Below, one piece after another: positions 19,466-28,504 of a stretch of 63,947 nt of DNA. Position numbers and translations under genes: made by a program. The first letter of the stretch is position 1; each line of letters begins with the position of its first letter. Source of the stretch: Sphingobacteriales bacterium 44-15 (GTDB taxonomy: Bacteria; Bacteroidota; Bacteroidia; Chitinophagales; Chitinophagaceae); NCBI GenBank assembly GCA_001899685.1, contig MKWG01000037.1:1-63947 (forward strand), read 5' to 3'. The notes beneath the pieces were generated by a model, which ran no database searches, was not told where the DNA came from, and saw nothing but the letters and a program-made list of their open reading frames with translations.

Positions 19466-19534
19466 AAAACACTATTTTTGTCACAAAGAAACGAAAAAAG
19501 TCTGTGGCCGCGAAGCCGCCTGTAAGGAAAAACT

Positions 19535-20041
19535 ATGAGTTTACAAAATCTACAATTATCCCGGGATACGATTGCCCGCTTATATACCGCTCCGTTGGTA
19601 GATATGAATGCTGAAAGAAACATCAGCGCTGCAGTAAAAGAGGACCCGCAGGAATGCAGGTTCCTGGGCTCCAACAAAAAAAATATTACTATCCTTGTAA
19701 ACGCCGGGGATGCTTCTTTCCTCCCGGACCATTCCTTCCATTTCCTGACAGGAATACTCAATGCCTGCAAACTGACCATGGAAGATGTGGCGCTCGTTAA
19801 TATCAACAACCTGAAAGATGCCGGTTATACCGGCATTTATAAGATCACCCGGCCGGCGGTCAGCCTGCTTTTTGATGTATCGCCTAACGACATAGGATTA
19901 CCGCTTCAGTTTCCTCATTTTCAGGTGCATAAGTATAATAGTATCACTTATCTTTCCTCACCTTCCCTTGTATCACTTGAAAATGACAAAGCGGCTAAAG
20001 CTGTATTATGGAGTAGTTTGAAAACAATTTTTCAATTGTAA
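19535..20041 (+). CDS. conserved protein of unknown function, upstream of rdgB
   Basis: 168 residues, cytoplasmic by appearance (no signal or membrane helix). It has a middle section NITILVNAGDASFLPD, a segment HFLTGILNACKLTMEDVALVNINN and a proline/hydrophobic C-terminal part. The pattern suggests a Rossmann-like alpha/beta fold, but no motif assigns a function. The stop is 7 bases before the rdgB start, indicating co-transcription. Confidence 0.7.
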   Translation: MSLQNLQLSRDTIARLYTAPLVDMNAERNISAAVKEDPQECRFLGSNKKNITILVNAGDASFLPDHSFHFLTGILNACKLTMEDVALVNINNLKDAGYTGIYKITRPAVSLLFDVSPNDIGLPLQFPHFQVHKYNSITYLSSPSLVSLENDKAAKAVLWSSLKTIFQL

Positions 20042-20048
20042 AAATGCA

Positions 20049-20633
20049 ATGAAGCCAACATTAATCTTTGCTACCAATAACCAGCATAAGGCGGAAGAGA
20101 TCCATTTCATGCTGAACGGAAAATTCAATATCATTACCCTTAAAGAAGCTGGTATCACTATAGATATTCCCGAACCGTACCTTACACTTGAAGAAAATGC
20201 GGATACTAAGGCATCCACCATTTTCAATCTTACGCAAAAATCCTGCTTTGGAGAAGATACGGGACTGGAAGTACATTCCCTCAACGGGGAACCTGGCGTA
20301 AAAAGCGCCCGCTATGCAGGCGAGGATCGCAATTTTAAAGCCAATATTGATAAACTGCTGGATAAATTAAAAGACAAGGCAGACCGGGAAGCCCGGTTTC
20401 GCACAGTAATTGCATTGATAGCAGGTGGCAAAACATATCATTTTGAAGGTATCTGTAAAGGCCGTATACTTGAAGCCGCAACAGGCACCGGGGGATTTGG
20501 CTACGACCCGGTATTTGTGCCCGAAGGCGCCGGCCGCAGCTTTGCAGAAATGACGATGGAGGAGAAAAACCGCTATAGCCACAGAGCCAAGGCGATACAA
20601 CAGCTCATAGATTTTTTATTAAACAGGAAATAA
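20049..20633 (+). CDS. rdgB: non-canonical purine NTP pyrophosphatase (ITPase, RdgB/HAM1 family)
   Basis: 194 residues. It hydrolyses ITP, dITP and XTP to monophosphates to keep deaminated purines out of nucleic acids. Family signatures: FATNNQHKAEEI at the N-terminus (residues about 6-17), GEDTGLEVHSLNGEPGV (about 64-80), a GFGYDPVFVP loop (about 150-160) and SHRAKAI near the C-terminus. Confidence 0.96.
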   Translation: MKPTLIFATNNQHKAEEIHFMLNGKFNIITLKEAGITIDIPEPYLTLEENADTKASTIFNLTQKSCFGEDTGLEVHSLNGEPGVKSARYAGEDRNFKANIDKLLDKLKDKADREARFRTVIALIAGGKTYHFEGICKGRILEAATGTGGFGYDPVFVPEGAGRSFAEMTMEEKNRYSHRAKAIQQLIDFLLNRK

Positions 20634-20693
20634 CCATCCCGCCTGCACAATGCAGGCAAGGGCTTTTACCATAGCTCAATATTTATTAAAAAA

Positions 20694-21254
20694 ATGTCTA
20701 TACAAAGCAACCATACCCTGGCCGAGAGCGACTTAATTAAAGGCTGTCTTGCCGGCGACCGGCGTATGCAGGAAGCTTTGTATCAACGGTTTTCTCCAAA
20801 AATGTATGCTGTTTGCCTCCGGTATTCAAGCAATGCAGATGATTCGCAGGATATATTGCAGGATGGATTTGTAAAAGTTTTCAGGAACCTGCACATGTTC
20901 AGGAACGAAGGATCTTTTGAAGGGTGGCTGAGACGGATCTTTGTCAACACGGCAATAGAACATTACCGCCGCCAGGTGAACATGTATCAGGTAACTGAAG
21001 CGCACGAAAACACTTTGGAGACCAAAGAGACATCAGCCTTCGATTCGCTGAGCATGAAAGACCTGGTAAAGCTGATACAACAGCTATCGCCGGGGTACAG
21101 GACAGTATTTAATCTTTATGTAATTGAAGGCTATTCACATAAGGAAATTGCGGAAATGATAGGCATTAGTGAAGGCACCAGCAAGTCGCAACTCGCAAGA
21201 GCAAAAAGTATTTTACAAAATATTATCCGTACCAAGAAAACACTATCCGAATAA
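20694..21254 (+). CDS. ECF-type RNA polymerase sigma factor
   Basis: 186 residues. Region 2 (about 20-90) includes DDSQDILQDGFVKVFRNL and WLRRIFVNTAIEHYRR; region 4 (about 125-180) includes SPGYRTVFNLYVIEGYSHKEIAEMIGISEGTSKSQLARAK. It probably directs RNA polymerase to a small envelope regulon. The next gene (21273, 18 bases downstream) encodes a single-pass membrane protein and is the likely anti-sigma or co-regulated partner. Confidence 0.93.
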   Translation: MSIQSNHTLAESDLIKGCLAGDRRMQEALYQRFSPKMYAVCLRYSSNADDSQDILQDGFVKVFRNLHMFRNEGSFEGWLRRIFVNTAIEHYRRQVNMYQVTEAHENTLETKETSAFDSLSMKDLVKLIQQLSPGYRTVFNLYVIEGYSHKEIAEMIGISEGTSKSQLARAKSILQNIIRTKKTLSE

Positions 21255-21272
21255 CGCTATCCTGGTTACACT

Positions 21273-22244
21273 ATGAGATGGAATAAGCAATTATATGAAC
21301 ACGAAGTAACCCCACCCGAAAACGCGTGGAATAATATAGTCCATGACCTGGATAATGACCATATTATATTCAGAGATAAGCTTAAGCATGCAGCCGCTCC
21401 TCCCCCTTCCCATCTTTGGGACAATATATTGCACGATCTGGAGAACGATCACCTTATATTCAAAGAACAGTTAAAGCATGCAGCAGTTTTACCGCCCGAT
21501 ACTGCCTGGCAAAATATTACAGAACAGCTAAATGCACCGGCAGAACAGAAAGCAAGGATTGTAAGGATACCCGCCGTTATCCGCATAGCTGCCGCTGTTG
21601 CTATCATCGGGGTATTGTTCTTTACCGCTAATTACTATATCAGCAATAAAGCAGTTGAGCGCAAAACGGCCGGGGTACAACCCCATAATTCGTCAACTGC
21701 TCAACCAATTGCCCCATCAGCCGGGGAAGAAGCTGCAGTTCCACAGGCTGAGAAGAAATATATTGCTTCAGCCACAGCTATCAGCAAAAAACATAAAGCA
21801 GGCAGGTTGACTAATGACGTTACAGAATCTTACAGTGAGCAGAACTACAGGCTCCCCCTACCGGCAGCGGTCTCTCCTGTACCTGCGTCAGTAACAGACA
21901 GATATGACGTGCATGAAGGGTTTGGAAAATATGTTCGCAATCTTAAAGGGGAAATCCGGGAAGATGTAACCCTCATGGATCTTCCCAACAGCTATTTTTA
22001 TACGACCGGTCCCGACGGGCAATCCATCCGGGTGTCTTCCAAATTCAGAAATACCATCCAGTATCTGAATGGCAGCAACACGGAAGAACTGCTGGACGTC
22101 ATTTTAAGGGAAAGCCGGTATTGGAAGAACCGCTTCAGGACATGGAAAGAAGAAGTAAACAATGCTTCTTTTGTACCGGCGCCTTACAACTTTATGGATA
22201 TTTCCGAGCTCATGCGTCTTCTTGAGCAAAACAGCCCGAAATAA
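21273..22244 (+). CDS. putative anti-sigma partner with triplicated N-terminal motif
   Basis: 323 residues. The first 80 residues hold three copies of a motif near 30 residues: PPENAWNNIVHDLDNDH, PPPSHLWDNILHDLENDH and LPPDTAWQNITEQL, with IIFRDKLKHAA and LIFKEQLKHAA linking the first two. One membrane helix follows (about 95-120, VIRIAAAVAIIGVLFFTANYYI), then a Pro/Ala-rich periplasmic linker and a C-terminal domain. The layout (cytoplasmic repeats, one helix, periplasmic domain) fits an anti-sigma factor for the sigma factor encoded upstream, but no anti-sigma family signature is certain. Confidence 0.75.
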   Translation: MRWNKQLYEHEVTPPENAWNNIVHDLDNDHIIFRDKLKHAAAPPPSHLWDNILHDLENDHLIFKEQLKHAAVLPPDTAWQNITEQLNAPAEQKARIVRIPAVIRIAAAVAIIGVLFFTANYYISNKAVERKTAGVQPHNSSTAQPIAPSAGEEAAVPQAEKKYIASATAISKKHKAGRLTNDVTESYSEQNYRLPLPAAVSPVPASVTDRYDVHEGFGKYVRNLKGEIREDVTLMDLPNSYFYTTGPDGQSIRVSSKFRNTIQYLNGSNTEELLDVILRESRYWKNRFRTWKEEVNNASFVPAPYNFMDISELMRLLEQNSPK

Positions 22245-22277
22245 TTTTTCTTCCTCTCCGGCGCGGGTTTATCTTTA
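22245..22277 (+). promoter_or_regulatory. promoter of the thioesterase gene
   Basis: TTTTTC (22245-22250), 19 bases, TATCTTTA (22270-22277): a good match to the Bacteroidota primary-sigma promoter. The start codon at 22293 gives a very short leader. Confidence 0.6.
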
Positions 22278-22292
22278 CCCAAAACCCATTAC

Positions 22293-22721
22293 ATGGCAAG
22301 AATAAAGCTTGAGATGCCCCAAACATTTCTTTTTCAAACCGCTATCCCTGTCCGTATCACCGATATCAATTATGGCGGACATGCAGGGAACGACAGTATA
22401 CTTTCCATTATTCATGAAGCAAGGATGCAGTTTCTGAAACACTGGGGATGCGATGAGAAAAATTTTTTTGGTACCGGGCTTATTATGAATGATGTAGCCA
22501 TACAATTCAAAAAGGAAGTGTTCTATGGTGATATATTAGAAGTATCAGTTACCATACAGGATATTGAAAAAGCAGGTTTCGATATAATATATAAATTAAA
22601 TATAACAAAGGCTGACAGGACCGAAACAGCAGTAATAGCCAAAACAGGCATGGTATGCTTTGATTATAATACAAAGAAGATAACTGCAGTTCCACAGGAG
22701 GCCAAAAAAAAGGGGCTTTGA
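22293..22721 (+). CDS. acyl-CoA thioesterase, hotdog fold (4HBT family)
   Basis: 142 residues, the size of a single hotdog domain. It hydrolyses acyl-CoA thioesters; the substrate range cannot be read from sequence. Family-typical elements are RITDINYGGHAGND (about 20-33, with the active-site Asp region), the EARMQFLKHWG helix, the IQFKKEVFYGDILEV strand and a C-terminal KTGMVCFDY strand. Confidence 0.85.
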   Translation: MARIKLEMPQTFLFQTAIPVRITDINYGGHAGNDSILSIIHEARMQFLKHWGCDEKNFFGTGLIMNDVAIQFKKEVFYGDILEVSVTIQDIEKAGFDIIYKLNITKADRTETAVIAKTGMVCFDYNTKKITAVPQEAKKKGL

Positions 22722-23014
22722 TAGAAATCAATGCCCATTTAATCCAATATCTTATGAAAAACCTGAGCAATATTACATTACTTGCTGCCTTATGTCCGAA
22801 CTCATTGAGTTTTTGGTAGTAAAATTTGAGTAAACAGCAGGTTTTCCGGGATGATTTGCAGGCGTATACCACAAATTAAGGCTTGCGGAGAACCTATCAG
22901 ATCTTTTTATTTTGATCATTGAGATGCAGGTATGCCTAACCGGTGAAGTAAACATTAAATAAGAACAGGGCATGGCATTAAAAATATTATATTTATCACC
23001 ATGAAATTAGTCAT

Positions 23015-23935
23015 ATGAAAAAACTGGATCGTCGACAATTCCTGCAGGCGGGCGTATCCCTCCTGCCCCTTGGAGCCTTCGCTTCCAATTACAATTATTT
23101 TAAAAAACAACCGCTTTTATCATTCTCGACGCTGGGTTGTCCCGACTGGGAATTTGAACAGATCCTTGATTTTGCCGTAAAAAATGAGTACCAGGGCATT
23201 GAGCTCCGGGGTATAAAACGCCAGGTTGATCTCTTTCAATGCCCGCAATTTGCAGATACAGCGGCGGTTGCCAATTCCCGTAAACAATTTAAAGAACGAA
23301 AGCTTTCCATAGTTGACCTGGGCTCTTCCGTAGCTCTCCATCACACCGGAGAGGCTGAGCGCCGGAAAAATCTTGATGATGGCAAAAGATATATTGACCT
23401 GGCACATGCGCTTAACTGCCCGTTTGTGCGCGTTTTTCCTAATAACCTTCCCAAAGATAATACCCGTGATGCCGTGATGCAGCTTATCATCAGCGGGCTG
23501 CAGCAGCTTGGCGATTATGCAAAAGGATCAGGAGTCACCGTATTGATGGAATCACATGGGGAAGTAGTGCGCACGGCAGATATCCTGCGGATCATGGAAT
23601 CTGCCGCTAACCCCCGGGTGGGCATGGTATGGGATATCACCAATATGTGGACTGTGACAAAAGAACCACCGGCCACCGTATATACACAACTGAAAAAATA
23701 TATTCGCCACACACATATCAAAGATGCCAAAATAGACGGTAATAAAATAAGCTACGTGTTGCTGGGGCAGGGTGCCACTCCCATTTTCGAAGCTATTGAC
23801 CTGCTGCGCAGGGATGGCTATCAGGGATACTATAGTTTTGAATGGGAAAAGCTCTGGCACCCGGAAATCGCAGCACCGGAAATTGCATTGGCAGACTTTC
23901 CTGTGGCAATGAAAAAGCATTTTGGCACAACTTAA
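23015..23935 (+). CDS. xylose-isomerase-like TIM-barrel sugar phosphate isomerase/epimerase, Tat-exported
   Basis: 306 residues. The N-terminus MKKLDRRQFLQAGVSLLPLGAFA carries a twin-arginine signal, so the protein is probably exported folded. The rest is an AP-endonuclease-2/xylose-isomerase-like TIM barrel: STLGCPDWEFEQIL, YQGIELRGIKR, the metal-binding-type E of VLMESHGE, GMVWDITNMW, HTHIKDAK and SFEWEKLWHPEI. It likely isomerises a sugar or sugar acid in the periplasm; the substrate is unknown. It ends 80 bases before the bidirectional terminator 24011-24040. Confidence 0.85.
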   Translation: MKKLDRRQFLQAGVSLLPLGAFASNYNYFKKQPLLSFSTLGCPDWEFEQILDFAVKNEYQGIELRGIKRQVDLFQCPQFADTAAVANSRKQFKERKLSIVDLGSSVALHHTGEAERRKNLDDGKRYIDLAHALNCPFVRVFPNNLPKDNTRDAVMQLIISGLQQLGDYAKGSGVTVLMESHGEVVRTADILRIMESAANPRVGMVWDITNMWTVTKEPPATVYTQLKKYIRHTHIKDAKIDGNKISYVLLGQGATPIFEAIDLLRRDGYQGYYSFEWEKLWHPEIAAPEIALADFPVAMKKHFGTT

Positions 23936-24010
23936 CAATTATCACGGGTCAATTTGAAAATGTTATGCATTGGGTTATTACAGGCATCAAGATAATCAAT
24001 GAAATGTAAT

Positions 24011-24040
24011 AAAAAACCGCTCGTAATGAGCGGTTTTTTT
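24011..24040. terminator. bidirectional terminator
   Basis: ACCGCTC/GAGCGGT stem with a 5-base loop, preceded by six A residues and followed by T7, so it can end both the 23015 gene (+) and the 24065 gene (-). Confidence 0.85.
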
Positions 24041-24064
24041 ATGAATGAATACAGCTTCTATTGT

Positions 24065-26743
24065 TTATTGCTTAACTATTTTTATTACTTTTCTGAACTT
24101 GCCATCTACCATTACCTGTACAAGGTAAATCCCCGAAGGCAGTTTAGATATGTTGACGGTCTTACTCACCGAGCCTAAGCCATCTTTATTGAATTCCTGC
24201 TGCTGGAGCATTTTGCCATTGATGCTGTAGATAGCGATATTGGTTTTACCCTTGGCGCTGCCTTTAATCAGCATATTCATATCAGAGATTACAGGGTTGG
24301 GGCTGACAGTGATATCAAGTGCGCTCAGTGGCAGTGCATCAGAAATTACCGGTTCACTGATCGCCGAAATATCATTTATAACTCCTGTGGATGAATCTGC
24401 TGCAGCACTGCTTCTGTTTGATGTAACTGCCGGGTAAACAAATATATAAGTTCCTGTTTTTGACGTATTACCTAAGTTGTCGGTAACAGTGAGGTCATAT
24501 ACATAATACCCTTCCTGCAGGCTGGTCATTGTTGTTTTAGCGCTGTTAGGGCTTGATATATTTCCACCGGCGGGGCCTGATCTTTTAGTCCACAGGTAAG
24601 AAACAATCTTGGTTCCGGACGCTGCTGTTGAGCCCGAGCCATCAAATGTGTAAGTATTGGTTGGCAGAGTAATATATCCGCCTGTTTTACCGGGAATAGC
24701 CAAAAGTTGAGTAGCAGAATACACAAAAATATACGTTCCTATTTTCGAAGATCGTCCTTTATTATCAGTAACCGTCAGATCATATATATAATATCCTTCC
24801 TGGAGATTGGTCATTGTTGTTTTAGCGCTGTTGGGACTTGATATATTTCCACCGGCAGGACCTGATCTTTTGGTCCAGAGATAAGAAGCAATGGTGTTAC
24901 CTGCAGAGGCCGTAGACCCCGATCCGTCAAAAGTATAAGTGTTTGTTGGCAGAGTAATATAACCCGGTTTACCGGCATCGGCGGTAGGAGGATCTGTGGA
25001 AGCAGCGGGATTTGGACTTACTATGATATAAGTACCAATTTTTGAAGATCTTCCCTGATTGTCAGTAACCGTAAAATCATATATATAAGTCCCTTCCTGA
25101 AGATTGGTCATAGTTGTTTTAGCACTGTTGGGGCTTGATATATTTCCACCGGCAGGACCCGATCTTTTGGTCCAGAGATAAGAAGCGATAGTATTACCTG
25201 TAGAGGCCGTAGATCCGGATCCATCAAAAGTATAAGTGTTTGTTGGCAGGGTGATATAGCCTGCTTTGCCGGGATTGGCAGTAGGAGGATCTGTAGAAAC
25301 AGTTACCGGGGCAGGTTTAACATATATAGTGGTTCCTCCGCTCCAAACCGAGCCACGGCTGTCTGTGACATACAAATCATATACATAAGTGCCTTCCTGA
25401 AGATTAGTAACAGTAGTAATCACGCTGGCAGGGCTGGTGATATTGCCGCCTGCAGGGCCTGAAGTCTTAGCCCATTTATAAGAAACAATGGTATTGCCTG
25501 CAGAAGCCTTTGACAGGGAACCATCAAGCGTGAACGTATTAGTGGGCAGCGTTATCGTTCCTCCTTTGCCTGCGTTTACAGACGGCGGATCTGTGGAAAC
25601 ATTTACGGTAACCGTTACAGTTGCCGAGGCTGTACTGCCGTCGCTGGCTTTTACTATAACCTGGAATTTATAAGTACCCGCAGTTGTCAGATTAGTGACT
25701 GATGGTTTGGCGCTGGAGGCACTGGAAATAGTGCTGGAAGACGGACCAGAAACCTGAGTCCAGGCGTAGGAAGCAATAGAACCCGACGAAACTTTAGAAC
25801 CACTGGCGTCAAGCGTTACACTGCTGACAGGGAGCGTGATCACCTGGTTAGCTCCGGCACTGGCAGTGACCACCACCGGGGAAGTAGGCGATTGTGCTAC
25901 AGAACGGGAATGAGACAACATCCATTGATATACATTCAATCCATCTTGCGTAAATGCAGGATCATACGTCTGTGTCCATGCGTCGTGACCAGTGTTATTA
26001 AAAATTGTTATCAACGCTTTAGGCGGAGCAGGAACTGCGCTATTAATAGCATTTACCAGAGCTACAGCCCCGCTTACAGCATTAATAGGATCACCGGAAT
26101 TATTGGTTACCCAAATCGGTAATTGTGATTGCCCGATATTTTGCAATTGTGAGGACCATGTTGATGCGCCCGGGCAAACCAGCAATTCGGCAGCCAGCCC
26201 CTGTCCACGGGCAACAGTGCTTGCACTATACTCCCAGGCAGATACTCCTCCCAGGCTCAGGCCGGTCAAATAAATCCGGTTTTCGTCTACCCTGTAGGTC
26301 TTTTTGCAATAATCAATGACTGCCTGAATGGAATTAGACCAGTCATCAGCACTTTTCATCTGGGGAGCAACTACAATAAATGAATAACTCGCTCCTCCAT
26401 ACGAAAAAGAGGAAGGGAATAAGTTGCCCCACAGCAACCGTGTTATTCCTATACGATGAAGGACATCCAGCGATGAGGCAGATCCATCGCCTAATTCACC
26501 TGAACCATGCAAAAAAACTATCAAAGGATACTTCTTTGTAGGATTTGCTGCATAATCATTAGGTAAAGATTCCAGATAACCACCCACATTGCTGTAGATA
26601 TTAGTAGTTACTGCTTTAAGTGTGTTTTGTGTAGTCTGTGAAAATGCATTGTTAGCGCAGAATACGAAGAGAAAGGCACTTGTTATAACAAGGTTTCGGA
26701 TAAAAGAAATCGGTAGGTTACCGATTTTAAGGTTCTGGTTCAT
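24065..26743 (-). CDS. T9SS-secreted esterase with five PKD domains
   Basis: 892 residues. Order: signal peptide (to about 35), alpha/beta-hydrolase domain (about 40-285) of the PHB-depolymerase/feruloyl-esterase-like type with FLHGSGE (77-83), nucleophile S163 in GLSLGG, D218 and H253 as likely triad partners; five PKD-like beta domains of about 85-100 residues (about 290-790); a Ser/Ala linker; and a C-terminal type IX secretion sorting domain (SPNPVISDMNMLIKG ... SGIYLVQVMVDGKFRKVIKIVKQ). It is expected to be exported through the outer membrane by T9SS and to act on a polymer or ester at the cell surface. Four of the five PKD copies are close relatives at DNA level. Confidence 0.9.
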   Translation of the reverse strand: MNQNLKIGNLPISFIRNLVITSAFLFVFCANNAFSQTTQNTLKAVTTNIYSNVGGYLESLPNDYAANPTKKYPLIVFLHGSGELGDGSASSLDVLHRIGITRLLWGNLFPSSFSYGGASYSFIVVAPQMKSADDWSNSIQAVIDYCKKTYRVDENRIYLTGLSLGGVSAWEYSASTVARGQGLAAELLVCPGASTWSSQLQNIGQSQLPIWVTNNSGDPINAVSGAVALVNAINSAVPAPPKALITIFNNTGHDAWTQTYDPAFTQDGLNVYQWMLSHSRSVAQSPTSPVVVTASAGANQVITLPVSSVTLDASGSKVSSGSIASYAWTQVSGPSSSTISSASSAKPSVTNLTTAGTYKFQVIVKASDGSTASATVTVTVNVSTDPPSVNAGKGGTITLPTNTFTLDGSLSKASAGNTIVSYKWAKTSGPAGGNITSPASVITTVTNLQEGTYVYDLYVTDSRGSVWSGGTTIYVKPAPVTVSTDPPTANPGKAGYITLPTNTYTFDGSGSTASTGNTIASYLWTKRSGPAGGNISSPNSAKTTMTNLQEGTYIYDFTVTDNQGRSSKIGTYIIVSPNPAASTDPPTADAGKPGYITLPTNTYTFDGSGSTASAGNTIASYLWTKRSGPAGGNISSPNSAKTTMTNLQEGYYIYDLTVTDNKGRSSKIGTYIFVYSATQLLAIPGKTGGYITLPTNTYTFDGSGSTAASGTKIVSYLWTKRSGPAGGNISSPNSAKTTMTSLQEGYYVYDLTVTDNLGNTSKTGTYIFVYPAVTSNRSSAAADSSTGVINDISAISEPVISDALPLSALDITVSPNPVISDMNMLIKGSAKGKTNIAIYSINGKMLQQQEFNKDGLGSVSKTVNISKLPSGIYLVQVMVDGKFRKVIKIVKQ
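24420..25590 (-). repeat. tandem DNA repeats encoding PKD domains
   Basis: A landmark segment beginning CCACCGGCRGGRCC recurs at about 24561, 24849 and 25147, and in more diverged form at 25447, spacing about 288-300 bases. Copies two and three are nearly identical at DNA level. This is an internal gene repeat, so copy number could vary by recombination. Confidence 0.85.
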
Positions 26744-27449
26744 GATTTTTCAGGAAATTATAGAAGTTTAAAAAATACTCATTGAAAGATTTGTAAATGA
26801 TGTTCATTCAAATACCTATCAAACAAGCAAAACTCCTATAGCGAGATAAATCTCCTTCCTGTGACCAAATCTCGGGTAGATTTCGCACATAGTTTTTGGA
26901 TTTAGAATTTTTAAAAAATGTTAATTCCAAAAAAGCAAGGATTATACCAAATACCCGGTTTGAGGCATTTAAGTGGATAACTTTAGTCAGAATTTTGAAA
27001 AAAATAGAAAGTTTTTAAAAACTAATATAATTGAGTACTAAATTTTAAATGTAAAAGACAATAAGAACGAAATAATTCTCAATGCTTTAGTGAATTGAAT
27101 TTTAAAAATTTAAAAAAGAATTGTTTTCAGGCTGGTTTTATTTCTTTTCAAAAAATTATCATTTGATAAATAGTAATCTATCCCATCATGATATAGCATT
27201 TATTTTATTTTATTTTATACTAATATTCAAATATTTAAGAATTGACTTGAATAGAAAATAGCTTATCATAATCATAGTTTACACTTTTTTCTATCGCTTT
27301 ACACTAATTTTAATGCGTAGTCATATACTCCAACTCCTTTGAAACTGCCCCGGTTTCTCCCGCTCTTCCAGGGAAGCTATCTTTAAATCCCATATTTATC
27401 AGTCAGTTATATAATATTGTTTTGTTTGAAAAACTAAAACAAAGCTTAT
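26744..27449. other. AT-rich intergenic region without genes
   Basis: About 700 bases between divergent genes, distinctly AT-rich with many A/T runs, especially 26900-27300. No open frame with coding character, no tRNA and no convincing hairpin or repeat was seen. The only recognisable site is the promoter near its right end (27353-27385). Confidence 0.6.
27353..27385 (+). promoter_or_regulatory. promoter of the glycosyltransferase gene
   Basis: GTTTC (27353-27357), 20 bases, TATCTTTA (27378-27385). The implied start, near 27392, gives a leader of about 58 bases. Confidence 0.6.
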
Positions 27450-28382
27450 ATGCAGCAAAAGAACTATATAGCAATTAAGGCCAGGCCGTTGGTATCAGTA
27501 ATTACGCTCAACTGGAATCAAACCCCACAAACCTGCCAGTTCCTCGAGTCAACGCGAAAACTGAAATATGAGAATTACGAAGTGCTGGTATGTGATCTGG
27601 GATCTGCAGTAGATCCGGGACCTGCTATATTCAGGGGAAATTTTCCAAATACGCGCCTGCTGAAAATGGATAATGCCGGACGTACTGCCGGAGGCATAAA
27701 CTGGGCGATGAAACAGGCAAAAGGTGATTTTATTCTTTTCATCAACAACCATACGGAAGTAACAGAAACCCTGCTGGAAGATTTGCTTTCTCCATTTTTG
27801 ACGGACAGCATTCTTGGGGTCACCTGTCCTAAGATCCGGTCTTATCACCAAAAAGATATTATTGAATTTGCAGGGTATAAGCCATTAAATATGGTTACCG
27901 GAAAAAGTCGCCTGATTGGCAATAATAAGAGAGACCGTGGGCAATATGATAAGTTGGCATATACACACGGCGCCTATACTGGCGCTATGATGTTACGAAA
28001 AACCGTAATTGAAAATGTGGGTATGCTTCCACAGAATTTCTTTGTGTATTTTGATGATGCCGATCTCAGCGCACGGGTTATAAAAAAAGGATACAAAATT
28101 CTGTACCAGCCCAAAGCATTAGTATATAGCAAAACAGCCCTTAAAAGTTCGGGAAAGACAGCCATGCAGGTATATTATACCACCCGCAACAGGATTTTGT
28201 ATATGAGGCGTAACAGTAATTTATTCCAGTTTTTTGTGTTTGCCATGTTCTTTACTCTTATTGTTCTCCCTTTCAATTTGCTGAGATTTGGCATTGCCAG
28301 AAAATCAGGGCACATTATAGCTTTAGTAAAAGCCATAATGTGGAATATTAAAACAAAGAAAAACGCTAACAGGTATAATTAG
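27450..28382 (+). CDS. family 2 glycosyltransferase
   Basis: 310 residues. GT-A fold nucleotide-sugar transferase: VSVITLNWNQTP opening (about 14-25), nucleotide-binding DLGS region, GGINWAMKQAKGDFILFINNHTEV (the acidic DxD motif is replaced by INNH), FVYFDDADLSARVIKKGYKI acceptor-side acidic motif, then a hydrophobic C-terminal helix (FFVFAMFFTLIVLPFNLL). It resembles rhamnosyltransferase-type GT2 enzymes of surface polysaccharides. It stands alone, not in a polysaccharide cluster. The start ATG 27450 is the first in frame. Confidence 0.87.
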   Translation: MQQKNYIAIKARPLVSVITLNWNQTPQTCQFLESTRKLKYENYEVLVCDLGSAVDPGPAIFRGNFPNTRLLKMDNAGRTAGGINWAMKQAKGDFILFINNHTEVTETLLEDLLSPFLTDSILGVTCPKIRSYHQKDIIEFAGYKPLNMVTGKSRLIGNNKRDRGQYDKLAYTHGAYTGAMMLRKTVIENVGMLPQNFFVYFDDADLSARVIKKGYKILYQPKALVYSKTALKSSGKTAMQVYYTTRNRILYMRRNSNLFQFFVFAMFFTLIVLPFNLLRFGIARKSGHIIALVKAIMWNIKTKKNANRYN

Positions 28383-28385
28383 TAC

Positions 28386-28481
28386 TATATCAACAATAAT
28401 TTTTCGTATTTCTTTGTGAGAGGTGAGAGGATAAAGGTGAGAGCAATGTTTCACTTCTCACATTTGTCATTTGACACAGCA
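28386..28481. repeat. intergenic degenerate repeat R2
   Basis: It shares a block of about 46 bases (28390-28435) with repeat R4 (37753-37798), differing at only a few positions, followed by GTGAGA and TCTCAC steps forming an imperfect hairpin. It lies between convergent genes. Confidence 0.7.
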
Positions 28482-28504
28482 CTGGTAAGCTTTTTGCGCA
28501 TCTG

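Noticed and set aside
19462-19809. 115-codon minus-strand frame overlapping the 19535 gene
   Set aside because: Opposite a frame with better start and operon position next to rdgB.
24420-25590. Repeat array as CRISPR
   Set aside because: The units are about 290 bases, in frame with PKD domains, without spacers.
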